Positions 1 to 8,200 of a DNA stretch of 32,925 bases are shown here, piece after piece (position 1 is the first letter of the stretch; each line of letters starts with the position of its first letter). The DNA lies in assembly GCA_947311785.1 (NCBI GenBank), contig CAMZLW010000159.1:1-32925 (forward strand), written 5' to 3'. Made by a program: the position numbers and the translations under genes. A model generated the notes under the pieces. It had not been told where the DNA came from. It was given only the letters and a program-made list of their open reading frames with translations, and did not search any database. The DNA is from an uncultured Ignavibacteriales bacterium (GTDB lineage Bacteria; Bacteroidota; Ignavibacteria; Ignavibacteriales; Melioribacteraceae).

Positions 1-231
1 ACTATAAAACTCAAGCCTACAAAGGGCTTGACACTTGCCGTGCTGTTTTCGGACTGATATTATTGCCTTCGGTGAACTACTGAAGTTTTATCCTTGAATT
101 ACTGATTTCCAATATCTCTTTTTCATAATTCCCTTAACAATAGTATATTTGTAGGTTGTAATTTAGGTGATATTTAGATAACCTATAATTTAAAAGATAG
201 CTGTTTCTTAATAAAAAGTAGTAATTGATAA
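1..231. other. Left-edge non-coding stretch upstream of mgtE
   Basis: No supportable gene is seen. A perfect 7-base inverted repeat, TCAAGCC (11-17) and GGCTTGA (25-31) around a 7-base loop, is not followed by a T-run, so it is not an obvious terminator. Bases 1-57 also read as 18 open plus-strand codons ending in TGA (55-57), possibly the tail of a gene cut by the window edge; I do not recognise the peptide. The first 90 bases look less AT-rich than the rest. A Bacteroidetes-type -7 element lies at 144-151. Confidence 0.4.
144..151 (+). promoter_or_regulatory. Candidate Bacteroidetes-type -7 element for mgtE operon
   Basis: TATATTTG matches the Bacteroidetes consensus TAnnTTTG exactly. It lies 81 bases before the mgtE start. 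No clear TTTG at the -33 position is visible. The same octamer occurs upstream of the genes at 15149 (+) and 9632 (-). Confidence 0.4.
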
Positions 232-1614
232 GTGGAAGAAAACAAAGACATAATAGAAGTTAAAGATGTTATTCAAGTAGATAATGAATTGCTAGATAAC
301 ATTTCAGATTTAGTTAAAGAAAAATCTTCTTCTACTATATTAACACTTTTTGCCGATATACACCCTGCTGATATCGCTGAAATAATAAATCACTCTTCCA
401 CCGTAAATGCAAAGTACCTTTTTGAACTTCTCGATACTGAAACTGCTAGCGAAGTAATTACAGATATTGATGAGAACTTAAGAGAAAAAATTCTTACTGA
501 TATTGATACAGAAAAAATTTCTGACATTATTGATGAACTTGAAACTGATGATGCAACAGATATAGTAAGCGATTTACCAGAAGATGTTGCTAACAAAATT
601 CTTGAGGAAATGGATGCAGAAGATTCTGATGATGTAAAAGAACTTCTAAAATATGACGAAGAGACTGCGGGTGGTATTATGAGCAGCGACTTTGTTGCTG
701 TTGAAGATTATGAAACTATCCGTGCTGCAATTAGAGAGGTTAGAAATAACGCAGAAAACTTCGATCAAATATATCACATATATGTATTGAACAACGAGGA
801 AGTTCTTGTTGGAATTGTTTCGCTAAAATCACTTTTAACAAATTCGCTACGTACAAAAATTACTGCCGTAATGGAGGAAGACCTTATTTACGTTACCCCA
901 GATGTGGATCAGGAAGAAGTTGCAAACCTAATGAAAAAGTATGACCTTGTTGCAATTCCGGTAGTTGATAAAAATAAAGTTATGCTTGGTCGTATTACAA
1001 TTGATGATATTGTTGATATTATTCAAGACGAAGCTGATGAAGATATTCAAAAAATGGCTGGTCTTTCGGAAGAACAAGAATCGAGTGATTCTATTTTCAG
1101 AATTTCACGAATTAGATTGCCATGGCTACTAATAGCATTGGTAATTGAACTTTTTGGAGTTTTTGTATTATCTAAATATCAATATGTTCTTGAGCAAATT
1201 ACAATTGCGGCTTTCTTCTTCCCTGTTGTTATGGCAATGGGCGGAAGCTCGGGCAACCAAGCGGCTATTGTTATGGTGAAAGGATTAACCAGTAGCCAGT
1301 TGTGGCTAAAAGAATCTTTACGAAAGTTATTTAAAGAACTTTTGGTAGCACTATTAAACGGAATTGTAATATCTGTAATTCTTTTTCTTACCACATTTTT
1401 ATTTTTTGAAAATATTTATTTTTTAACCGTTCTATCTTTTTCACTTTTTACCATCATTATTTTTGCTACTATGCTTGGAGCCTCAATTCCAATTATATTA
1501 AAAAAAATGAATATTGACCCCGCTGTTGCTACAGGTCCTTTTGTTTCAACCATGAACGATATTATTGGACTTTTGATTTATATGACATTTATAACTCTTC
1601 TTATTATCAACTAA
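232..1614 (+). CDS. mgtE: Magnesium transporter MgtE
   Basis: Homodimeric Mg2+ channel of the inner membrane, gated by cytosolic Mg2+. The 460-residue length is normal for the family. The acidic N-terminal helical domain (about 1-140) is rich in D and E and has the repeated ADIAEII / SDIIDEL / DIVSDLP pattern typical of MgtE. A CBS pair follows (about 145-275, with GGIMS and VAIPVVD), then a hydrophobic domain with about five membrane segments (290-460). The pore-region signatures MAMGGSSGNQA and DPAVATGPFVSTMNDIIG are present; the Asp in TMND (about 443) is the expected Mg2+ selectivity residue. The start is GTG, directly after an in-frame TAA (229-231), so it cannot be extended and no early ATG exists. 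No Shine-Dalgarno is obvious. It overlaps the next gene by one base (TAATG), suggesting an operon. Confidence 0.95.
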   Translation: MEENKDIIEVKDVIQVDNELLDNISDLVKEKSSSTILTLFADIHPADIAEIINHSSTVNAKYLFELLDTETASEVITDIDENLREKILTDIDTEKISDIIDELETDDATDIVSDLPEDVANKILEEMDAEDSDDVKELLKYDEETAGGIMSSDFVAVEDYETIRAAIREVRNNAENFDQIYHIYVLNNEEVLVGIVSLKSLLTNSLRTKITAVMEEDLIYVTPDVDQEEVANLMKKYDLVAIPVVDKNKVMLGRITIDDIVDIIQDEADEDIQKMAGLSEEQESSDSIFRISRIRLPWLLIALVIELFGVFVLSKYQYVLEQITIAAFFFPVVMAMGGSSGNQAAIVMVKGLTSSQLWLKESLRKLFKELLVALLNGIVISVILFLTTFLFFENIYFLTVLSFSLFTIIIFATMLGASIPIILKKMNIDPAVATGPFVSTMNDIIGLLIYMTFITLLIIN

Positions 1615-2585
1615 TGAACTCGCTTAAAAACTACTTCTTAAATCTATATGCAATTGATTTACTAATGATTTCTTTTGCTACTTTATTAACACTAATTAAT
1701 TTAGTTTTTTTTAATAAAGTAGAACAGTGGGCAATTCATATTTTCTTAAATTCCATTTTTACAATTTTTATTTTATTTATTGCTTACAAAGATGCAACAA
1801 CTGAAAATATATTTTTGAAGTATTTTCACTATTGGTATATACTTCCAGCAATTTTTATGTCGTTTAAAGAAATATATTTTATGATTAAACCTATTGCTGG
1901 TGTTGATTGCGACCAATATTTAATTGCAATTGATAAGTTTATTTTTGGCGTAAATCCTACGCAGTTTTTGTATCAATATTCTAATCCAATTATAACAGAA
2001 ATCTTACAACTTGCCTATGCCTCTTTTTTTATTATGCCTTTAGTTCTCTTGCTTGAACTTCAAATAAGAAAGCAAATACTCAATTTTAAGTTTGTTGCAT
2101 TTTCACTAGTTCTAGGTTTTATACTTTCCTATATTGGCTATTTCATTGTGCCTGCAATAGGTCCGAGGTTTACTTTGCACAATTTTGAAATGACAAATAT
2201 AGAGCTACCTGGTCTGTGGCTCACAAATTACCTTCGGGAATTTATTAACGCTGGCGAAGCAATTCCTACTGGCACACTAAACCCAATTGAGGTTGTTCAA
2301 CGCGATGTATTCCCCAGTGGGCATACGCAAATGACTCTTGTTACCATATACTTAGCACATAAATTGAGAGCAAGATTTCGCTTTGTTATTTATCCTATTG
2401 GAACTCTTTTAATTTTTGCAACTGTATATTTACGTTACCATTATGTTGTAGATTTAATTGGTGGATTACTCTTTATGACATTAACAATATATTTAGCTAA
2501 ACTTTTATTTAATTGGTGGAACAAAATTTCTGGAAAAGAAACATTTGAGTATCCACAAACAATTAGAACGGAAATTAAATTATGA
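1614..2585 (+). CDS. PAP2-superfamily membrane phosphatase/phosphotransferase
   Basis: An integral membrane protein of 323 residues with about six hydrophobic segments. The PAP2 core is visible: PSGH at 234-237 (within FPSGHTQ) and a final motif with R274, H276 and D280 in a YLRYHYVVD context. The first PAP2 motif is only weakly represented near VPAIGPR (about 178-184). The HYVVD form resembles the inositol-phosphotransferase/Aur1-like branch rather than classic PgpB, so the substrate may be a phospholipid or a polyprenyl pyrophosphate; this cannot be decided from sequence. It starts inside the mgtE stop (one-base overlap) and its TGA overlaps the menG ATG (ATGA), so the three genes are probably translationally coupled. 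Confidence 0.8.
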   Translation: MNSLKNYFLNLYAIDLLMISFATLLTLINLVFFNKVEQWAIHIFLNSIFTIFILFIAYKDATTENIFLKYFHYWYILPAIFMSFKEIYFMIKPIAGVDCDQYLIAIDKFIFGVNPTQFLYQYSNPIITEILQLAYASFFIMPLVLLLELQIRKQILNFKFVAFSLVLGFILSYIGYFIVPAIGPRFTLHNFEMTNIELPGLWLTNYLREFINAGEAIPTGTLNPIEVVQRDVFPSGHTQMTLVTIYLAHKLRARFRFVIYPIGTLLIFATVYLRYHYVVDLIGGLLFMTLTIYLAKLLFNWWNKISGKETFEYPQTIRTEIKL

Positions 2586-3262
2586 ATAAGCAAAAACAAG
2601 TTAGAAGGATATTTGATTCCATCTCTTACAGATACGATTTTTTGAATCATTTATTAAGTGGTGGTATCGATTTTTACTGGAGAAAAAAAGCCCTTAAACT
2701 TAGTGATATTAATAATAATACTATTCTCTTGGATGTTGCTTGTGGTACTGGTGATTTTGCAATTGCCGCAAAAAAAATGGGAGTAAAAAAAATTATTGGT
2801 GCAGATTTGTCATTGAATATGCTAAAACTTTTTAACAAAAAATCCGATTGGAGCAAAGGCAATCTTGTTGAAACTGTTGCTGAAAAAATACCCTTCAAAG
2901 ATAATTCATTTACAAACATCACAGTAGCATTTGGAGTTAGAAATTTTTACGATATCCTTGAAGGCTTTAATTCGTTTCATCGTATATTAAAAAAGAATGG
3001 TAAAGCTACTGTTCTAGAATTTAGGTTACCTTCTAATAAAATTGTAAAAACCTTCTATTTATTTTACTTTAAGAATATACTTCCATTTGTGGGTAATTTA
3101 ATTTCAAAAGATAAAGAGGCATACACATACTTGCCCGAATCTGTGGACGAATTTGATGCAAAAGTGGATTTAAAAAAGCTACTACTTGAAGCTGGATTTT
3201 CAAATGTGGTTGTAAAACAAGCTACATTTGGTATTGTTCAAATAGCAGTTGCCGAAAAATAG
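2582..3262 (+). CDS. menG: Demethylmenaquinone methyltransferase (MenG/UbiE family)
   Basis: SAM-dependent C-methyltransferase that completes menaquinone (or ubiquinone) synthesis; menaquinone is the likely product in this lineage. Its 226 residues match the family. The N-terminal UbiE signature YRYDFLNHLLSGGIDFYWR is present (about 16-34). The SAM-binding glycine-rich loop DVACGTGDFA is at 51-60, an acidic GADLS follows at motif II, and the second UbiE signature FGVRNF is near residue 118. The ATG overlaps the upstream stop as ATGA. It ends four bases before the convergent gene at 3266, with no terminator visible between them. The magnesium channel and membrane phosphatase upstream are not an obvious pathway match, so co-transcription may reflect growth coordination rather than chemistry. 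Confidence 0.9.
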   Translation: MNKQKQVRRIFDSISYRYDFLNHLLSGGIDFYWRKKALKLSDINNNTILLDVACGTGDFAIAAKKMGVKKIIGADLSLNMLKLFNKKSDWSKGNLVETVAEKIPFKDNSFTNITVAFGVRNFYDILEGFNSFHRILKKNGKATVLEFRLPSNKIVKTFYLFYFKNILPFVGNLISKDKEAYTYLPESVDEFDAKVDLKKLLLEAGFSNVVVKQATFGIVQIAVAEK

Positions 3263-3265
3263 AAT

Positions 3266-3634
3266 TTAGTATTTTGGTCTTGGATTGTTTTTAACAACTC
3301 TAATAATATTTCTATACTTTTGAAAGAATGGAATTTTAATTCCAAAATTATATCCAACAACCTGTACTTGATAACTACTTCCACTTCGTAACTTAACCCC
3401 TACCAAGTTTGCATTTCTTTTACTGTGAAAATAATTATCTCTATTTTCAAAAATTTCATTTTTAGTGTACACTAAAAAATATACTTCCCCACTCTCAATA
3501 GTCTTTTTTTCAATTAGAGAAATATTGATATTAATTGTTTTTTCAGTAACAAATTTTTCAAAAATTAATAGAGCAAAACCAATAATAATAAAAGTTATAA
3601 AAACACCGAAAAGTAGTTTAAGAAATTCGAACAT
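3266..3634 (-). CDS. Small membrane-anchored protein of unknown function
   Basis: 122 residues with one N-terminal membrane helix (about 4-26, FLKLLFGVFITFIIIGFALL) and a predicted soluble domain of about 90 residues. The soluble part has the order FLVYTKNE, IFENRDNYF, K-R-N-A-N-L, LRSGSSYQVQVVGY and KYRNI. This resembles, from memory, a family of small anchored proteins of unknown function (DUF1523-like) with a conserved E-x-F-E-N-x-D and terminal Y-R-N-I; the assignment is tentative. It lies five bases downstream of the gene at 3640 on the same strand, so the two are probably one transcript, and it converges tail to tail with menG. Confidence 0.65.
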   Translation of the reverse strand: MFEFLKLLFGVFITFIIIGFALLIFEKFVTEKTININISLIEKKTIESGEVYFLVYTKNEIFENRDNYFHSKRNANLVGVKLRSGSSYQVQVVGYNFGIKIPFFQKYRNIIRVVKNNPRPKY

Positions 3635-3639
3635 AATAA

Positions 3640-4011
3640 TTATTTTTGCTTGAAGAAATTATCAAACAAACTAACTAAATCGTTTCTAAAATCGTCAACA
3701 TCTATTTGTTCATCACCAACATGTAATATTGCCCCACCTTTATCGCATAATTCCAATTTAAAATAACTTGTAGCTGAAGTAATATCCTTACAAATTTTAG
3801 CATAAGGGTGTCGTGATACTTTTCTAAGTAATCGCCTCATAGTTTCGGAAGTTTCTAGGGGTGAGCTCTTAACCCAAGGTTGCAGATGTACAACTGTGGA
3901 AGCAAAAGTAAATAAATTATCTCCACTATACTCATTGGCTAACCTATCATTATCTCTGGTTAACTTTTCGTATAAATTTCTTGGGCATTTAAATTCATGA
4001 AATGTTGACAT
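3640..4011 (-). CDS. Hypothetical protein, soluble, family unknown
   Basis: 123 residues, no signal peptide and no membrane helix. I do not recognise the family. It is mixed alpha/beta in appearance, with an N-terminal CPRNLYEKL helix, a central TMRRLLRKVSRHPYAK basic segment and an acidic tail. It has three cysteines (CPR, ICKD, ELCDK) with no metal-site spacing. The start is well supported: AGGAGGT (4017-4023 on this strand) sits five bases before the ATG, one of the best ribosome-binding sites in the window. TATAAT-like sequence upstream (around 4035-4045) could be a promoter. It is probably co-transcribed with the membrane-anchored gene at 3266. Confidence 0.6.
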   Translation of the reverse strand: MSTFHEFKCPRNLYEKLTRDNDRLANEYSGDNLFTFASTVVHLQPWVKSSPLETSETMRRLLRKVSRHPYAKICKDITSATSYFKLELCDKGGAILHVGDEQIDVDDFRNDLVSLFDNFFKQK

Positions 4012-4272
4012 AATGTACCTCCTAAGTTAGTTGAATTATATCTTTAGTAACATTAATATTAATCCGATATAAATTATATGAAAAATAAGACCGTTATTCC
4101 GTAACCTCACAAAGCGAAACGGAATCTATGCTTTTGAGGAAAATTCCCAGCAAAACCATTTGGGATTGACATCTAGGTTTTATGACGGTTTAATACCACC
4201 ACGTAAATAAAATAAAACCCCAAAAAGCAATTGGATTGTAACTTACTAAATAGATTTGATTTTACAAAATTC
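4012..4272. other. Intergenic region holding repeat copy 1
   Basis: The 261 bases between typA and the small unknown gene hold no gene. The left part carries the ribosome-binding site of the gene at 3640. The centre is a dispersed palindromic repeat at 4093-4170, listed separately. No intrinsic terminator with a U-run was found for typA. Confidence 0.5.
4093..4170 (-). repeat. Dispersed palindromic repeat, copy 1 (MITE/REP-like)
   Basis: This stretch aligns with the reverse complement of 12350-12418. Shared blocks are GTTATTCCGTAA / GTCATTCCGTAA, CCTCA-AAG, and the exact AACGGAATCTATGCTT, then AGGAAA and a closing GGATTGACAT / GGAATGACAT. Copy 1 has about ten extra bases near its 3' part. 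An internal inverted pair ATTCCGT / ACGGAAT can form a hairpin. The flanks ACCGT (4090-4094) and ACGGT (4185-4189) are also inverted, so the element may extend slightly further. It carries no protein. Confidence 0.65.
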
Positions 4273-6078
4273 TTATTCTTCCTTCATATTATATTTTTTT
4301 CTTGCATGTGGATCTAGATGTAGCTTTCGCATTCTAATTGACTTAGGTGTAATTTCAATTAGTTCATCTTCTTTAATATATTCAAGAGATTCTTCAAGTG
4401 TAAATTTAAGTGCTGGAACAATTTTAGCTGCTTTATCGGAACCAGAAGCTCTCATATTTGTTAATTTTTTCTCTCTTGTAAGATGAACTTCAATATCATT
4501 ACCTTTGTTATACTCACCAATAACTTGACCTTGGTAAACTACCTCGCCAGGCTCAACAAAGAATTTGCCTCTATCTTGTAATGAGTTAATAGCATATGCT
4601 GTAGTGGTGCCTTGGTGCATTGCAATAAGCACTCCACTTTGTCTTTGGTTGATAGAGCCTTTAAAGAATTCGTATTGATAAAAACGATGGTGCATCATAC
4701 CTTCACCAGAAGTGGCAGTTAAAATTCTGTTTCGTAACCCCATTAAACCACGAGCAGGAATATGGAACTCCAATTTTGTTAGCGAGCCTTTAGGTTCCAT
4801 TTTTATCATTTCACCTTTTTTGGCTGTAACAATTTCAATTACTTTTCCTGATAGTTCATTAGGCACGTCAACTACAAGAGTTTCAATTGGTTCAGCTTTT
4901 TTTCCATCAATTTCTTTATAAATAACCTTAGGTGCACCAACAGCAAACTCATAACCTTCACGACGCATATTTTCCATTAAAACAGAAAGATGCAAAATTC
5001 CTCTGCCCGAAACTTTATAAGTATCAGGGGAACCAGTATCCTCAACATGCAAGGCAACATTTTGCTCCAGTTCTTTATAAAGCCTATCGTGAAGATGACG
5101 CGATGTTACATACTTTCCTTCCTTGCCATGAAAAGGTGATGTATTAATTGTAAAGTTTAAGCTCATTGTTGGCTCATCAATTGCGATAATTGGCATTGGC
5201 TCTGGATTTTCTCCACCAGCAATTGTATCGCCAATATCGATACCCTCAACACCAACTAATGCACAGATATCGCCAGTTTGCACTTCTTCAACTTCAACTC
5301 TTCCAAGTCCTTCAAAAACATATAATTGCTTAAGCACAGTTTTTTGAATTGATCCATCACGCTTAATAATGCTTAATGGCTCATTTTTTTTAAGTGTTCC
5401 TCTAAATACTCTTCCAATTCCTATACGTCCAACATAGTCGTTATAATCAAGCGTAGTAACTTGCATTTGCGAATCACCCTCTAACATTTTAGGTTCGGGA
5501 ATTGCTTCAACTATTGCTTCAAGAAGTGGAGTTAAGTCTTTTTGTTCGTTAGCTAATTCTTTTGTTGCCCAACCATCTCTTCCACTAGCATAAACATAGG
5601 TAAAATCTAATTGTTCTTCATCTGCATCAAGATCAATAAATAAATCGTAAACTTCATCTAATACTTCTTCAGGACGGTTATCTGGTCTATCAATTTTGTT
5701 TATAACAATAATTGGTTTTAAATGTAAAGCAAGAGCCTTCTCAAGTACAAATCTTGTTTGTGGCATTGGACCTTCAAAAGAATCGACAAGAAGCAAAACA
5801 CCATCTGCCATTTTAAGAACTCGTTCAACTTCCCCACCAAAATCGGCATGTCCAGGTGTATCTACAAGATTAATTTTATAATCTAAATATGGAATACTAA
5901 TATTTTTTGAGAGAATTGTAATTCCACGTTCTCGCTCAATATCATTTGAATCGAGAAAACGTTCTTGCACAACTTGGTTATTTCTGAATACTTTACTCTG
6001 CTTTAACAATTCGTCAACTAATGTTGTTTTACCATGATCTACATGGGCAATTATTGCAATGTTTCTAATTTTTTTCAA
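4273..6078 (-). CDS. typA: Ribosome-associated GTPase TypA/BipA
   Basis: Translational GTPase of the EF-G family, involved in ribosome assembly and stress or low-temperature growth. Its 601 residues match the usual 600-615. G motifs: G1 AHVDHGKTT (11-19), a G2 region within ERERGITI, G3 [15 protein letters not shown] (about 74), G4 NKIDRPDNR (about 128). EF-G-like domains follow, then the TypA-specific C-terminal region with [17 protein letters not shown] and the tail [16 protein letters not shown]. The start is TTG (6076-6078), supported by AGGAG five bases upstream and by the family N-terminus [13 protein letters not shown] terminator-shaped hairpin lies just upstream (6091-6116), in what may be its leader. 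Confidence 0.95.
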   Translation of the reverse strand: MKKIRNIAIIAHVDHGKTTLVDELLKQSKVFRNNQVVQERFLDSNDIERERGITILSKNISIPYLDYKINLVDTPGHADFGGEVERVLKMADGVLLLVDSFEGPMPQTRFVLEKALALHLKPIIVINKIDRPDNRPEEVLDEVYDLFIDLDADEEQLDFTYVYASGRDGWATKELANEQKDLTPLLEAIVEAIPEPKMLEGDSQMQVTTLDYNDYVGRIGIGRVFRGTLKKNEPLSIIKRDGSIQKTVLKQLYVFEGLGRVEVEEVQTGDICALVGVEGIDIGDTIAGGENPEPMPIIAIDEPTMSLNFTINTSPFHGKEGKYVTSRHLHDRLYKELEQNVALHVEDTGSPDTYKVSGRGILHLSVLMENMRREGYEFAVGAPKVIYKEIDGKKAEPIETLVVDVPNELSGKVIEIVTAKKGEMIKMEPKGSLTKLEFHIPARGLMGLRNRILTATSGEGMMHHRFYQYEFFKGSINQRQSGVLIAMHQGTTTAYAINSLQDRGKFFVEPGEVVYQGQVIGEYNKGNDIEVHLTREKKLTNMRASGSDKAAKIVPALKFTLEESLEYIKEDELIEITPKSIRMRKLHLDPHARKKYNMKEE

Positions 6079-6090
6079 TTTAACTCCTAA

Positions 6091-6116
6091 TAAAAAACCT
6101 CACTTTTGTGAGGTTT
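6091..6116 (-). terminator. Intrinsic terminator or attenuator before typA
   Basis: Read on the minus strand: AAACCTCAC, loop AAAA, GTGAGGTTT, continuing into a T-run (TTTTTTA). The perfect 9-base stem plus U-tract is a textbook Rho-independent terminator. It lies 71 bases beyond the stop of the gene at 6187 and 12 bases before the typA start. It therefore either ends the upstream envelope operon or attenuates typA if that gene's promoter lies further upstream (for example TATTTTTG at 6140-6147). Confidence 0.75.
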
Positions 6117-6139
6117 AAATACACTATCTTTTAAGGGTG

Positions 6140-6157
6140 CAAAAATAACTATTTTTG
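6140..6157. promoter_or_regulatory. Palindrome with possible typA -7 element
   Basis: CAAAAATA, AC, TATTTTTG is a perfect palindrome with two-base centre. On the minus strand TATTTTTG (6147 to 6140) fits TAnnTTTG and would give a typA transcript whose leader contains the hairpin at 6091-6116. No convincing -33 element was seen, and a palindrome of A and T alone is weak evidence. Confidence 0.25.
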
Positions 6158-6186
6158 TCCTATTTTCCTATCAGTTTTTTCAACTT

Positions 6187-6750
6187 TTAGAGTTTCCAAC
6201 TAATTCCCATACCAGATTCAAATCCAGTTAAATTATATGGAATACTTGGATTGATTAGATGAGAATTATACAATACCGATAGTTCAAGGTCTATACTATT
6301 GCTTAAAGCGATGGTAACACCACCACCCATTTGAAAATTCATATGTGTTTCTCTTTCATCAACTTTTTTTTCTTCTATTTTGTAAATGAGCCTAATAATA
6401 TTAATTCCAGATAAAACAGTAACAAAGGGCTTAATATCTCCAGCTAAAAAATAACGTCTTCCACCAATTTGAAATGCCCACATAGATAATTTTGGCGATT
6501 CTGTAAGTGCTGAACCAGATTTTAATCTATATCTATTGTACCCAGTTTGAAATTTAACACCCCATTTGCTATTATACTCCCAACCATATCCTAAGTATAT
6601 TCCTCCACCAGTATCCCAATTTTTTGCAAATACTCCAATAGGCTTAACTGCACTTACATTTAATGAAACTATAGTTTTAACTACATGATTATTTTGAGCA
6701 AAAAGACTTGGTACTAATAACAGAAATAGTATGTAAATAGTTCTCTTCAT
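6187..6750 (-). CDS. Outer-membrane beta-barrel protein
   Basis: 187 residues with a clear signal peptide (MKRTIYILFLLLVPSLFAQ, cut after about residue 19). The remainder alternates hydrophobic and polar residues with repeated glycine and aromatic strand ends (GGIYLGYGWEYNSKWGVKFQTGYNRY, AFQIGGRRYF) and ends in the aromatic-hydrophobic GISWKL, as expected of a small eight-stranded barrel. The precise role is unknown. GGAGA lies seven bases upstream of the ATG. It follows the DUF3943 gene by 25 bases, so the two probably share a transcript, ended by the hairpin at 6091-6116. Confidence 0.7.
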   Translation of the reverse strand: MKRTIYILFLLLVPSLFAQNNHVVKTIVSLNVSAVKPIGVFAKNWDTGGGIYLGYGWEYNSKWGVKFQTGYNRYRLKSGSALTESPKLSMWAFQIGGRRYFLAGDIKPFVTVLSGINIIRLIYKIEEKKVDERETHMNFQMGGGVTIALSNSIDLELSVLYNSHLINPSIPYNLTGFESGMGISWKL

Positions 6751-6775
6751 TTATTCTCCAATAAAATGATACTTC

Positions 6776-8200
6776 TTAAAATGCATATCCAATAAATAAT
6801 CTTTGTTCGTTACTTTTATAATTGATATCATCGTAATGCTTATGATCGCTATATTTTCCAACTCTGTGATATAGTAAATATTCTAGACCAACAAACCAGT
6901 TTTGATAAACTCTAACTCTAAGTTTAGGTGCAAGCATACCTATCAATTCATCACCAGGTGCACCATCCCAAGTATGAATCCACCATAAATCGTATCCAAT
7001 ATAGAGTGAACCAAATGAGAATCGTAAAATTGTTTCAGCTTTTACTAATGCTCCAGGACCCATATTGTAAACTCTAGCAGAATCTAGAAAATCAACATCG
7101 TTGTCTCGTGCATATTCTGAGTTTGCACCACCCATAAATATTGCACCTAAGTTTAAGGTTCCAATAAAGTGGAAATCTCTTTTAAACTTACTTCTGAAGC
7201 CAATTCCTAAGCCAGCACCTGTAGCCCCAACTTGATAAGCATTGTTATCTATATAATCGAAGTATCCAAAAACTCCATACAAAAATTTACTTTTGTTTCT
7301 ATATTTAATCACATTTCCTGCAAAAATATTATACAGACTTAGCTGACCAAACAGAGGCTGATTCTTAAAATTTAAGGCAGCTTTAAATCGGAAAAAATCG
7401 AATGGTTTAATTTTGGAACTCTTAAACAATCTACCATAGGCAAAATCTAAAGTTAATACTGGGCTATTATTCCCTTTGCTTTCAATATTAGTTCCATCTG
7501 CAACATTGTTGGCACCAAAAGCAACTTCACCAAGGAAGTGTTCTTTTTTGTAAAAATAGACATTTGTAACACGCGATGTTCTGCCAGAGATTAAACGGTT
7601 AAATAAGCGAGCAGGATTGATAACACCCACACCAAGTTCCCTCCAAAACCGTTCTGCACCAACAGAACTTTCATCAACAATTAAACTTGAAATTCTATAA
7701 AGAGTTTCACCAATTAACGAACCACCATAAGCAGTCATAATTTGATCGTTCCAAGCAGGTGGCTCATTTTCCATAAAAAATTCCCACTGCCAACTTCCTA
7801 TTGTTGCAACACCTAACGATACCCAATAATTATAACCACTTGAACGTGCAAAGTTATAATACATTGTTCCTTGTATGGGATGCCCAAGCATGTTTGTAGG
7901 AAATCCATCTGCATCTGTTGACCACCCACGCTCAAAATTATGTGCAATAGTTGAAGCACCTATTTTTGCAAACTCGGAACCAGTAGCAAAGTTAAATCCA
8001 CCCATAAGTAAATTTTGAGCAAAAGATTCAATCACAGGAACCCAAAGAGGTTTTTGAGGATTATACTTTTGCCATCTACCAGGTGCTTGAGTGTTGGAAT
8101 TTTGCATCAAAGAATCGGCATTTGTAGAATATAGGAATTGCCCAAGTAGAGTTTGATTTACTAGTAAAACAACAGAAAAAAGCAGAAAAAATTTTCTCAT
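6776..8200 (-). CDS. Exported DUF3943-domain outer-membrane protein
   Basis: 474 residues. The signal peptide MRKFFLLFSVVLLVNQTLLGQ is followed by a segment (about 85-205) with the DUF3943 pattern: W-S-T-D-A-D-G-F, N-M-L-G-HP-I-Q-G-TMYYNFARSSGYNYW, SWQWEFFMENEPPAWNDQ, GETLYRISSL, ERFWRELG and NPARLFNRL. The rest, about 270 residues, looks like a beta-barrel (frequent GY, GF and aromatic strand ends) and finishes with RLFIGYAF, a typical barrel terminus. DUF3943 proteins are envelope proteins of unknown function. It sits upstream of a small barrel gene (25-base gap), suggesting a shared envelope role. Confidence 0.75.
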   Translation of the reverse strand: MRKFFLLFSVVLLVNQTLLGQFLYSTNADSLMQNSNTQAPGRWQKYNPQKPLWVPVIESFAQNLLMGGFNFATGSEFAKIGASTIAHNFERGWSTDADGFPTNMLGHPIQGTMYYNFARSSGYNYWVSLGVATIGSWQWEFFMENEPPAWNDQIMTAYGGSLIGETLYRISSLIVDESSVGAERFWRELGVGVINPARLFNRLISGRTSRVTNVYFYKKEHFLGEVAFGANNVADGTNIESKGNNSPVLTLDFAYGRLFKSSKIKPFDFFRFKAALNFKNQPLFGQLSLYNIFAGNVIKYRNKSKFLYGVFGYFDYIDNNAYQVGATGAGLGIGFRSKFKRDFHFIGTLNLGAIFMGGANSEYARDNDVDFLDSARVYNMGPGALVKAETILRFSFGSLYIGYDLWWIHTWDGAPGDELIGMLAPKLRVRVYQNWFVGLEYLLYHRVGKYSDHKHYDDINYKSNEQRLFIGYAF

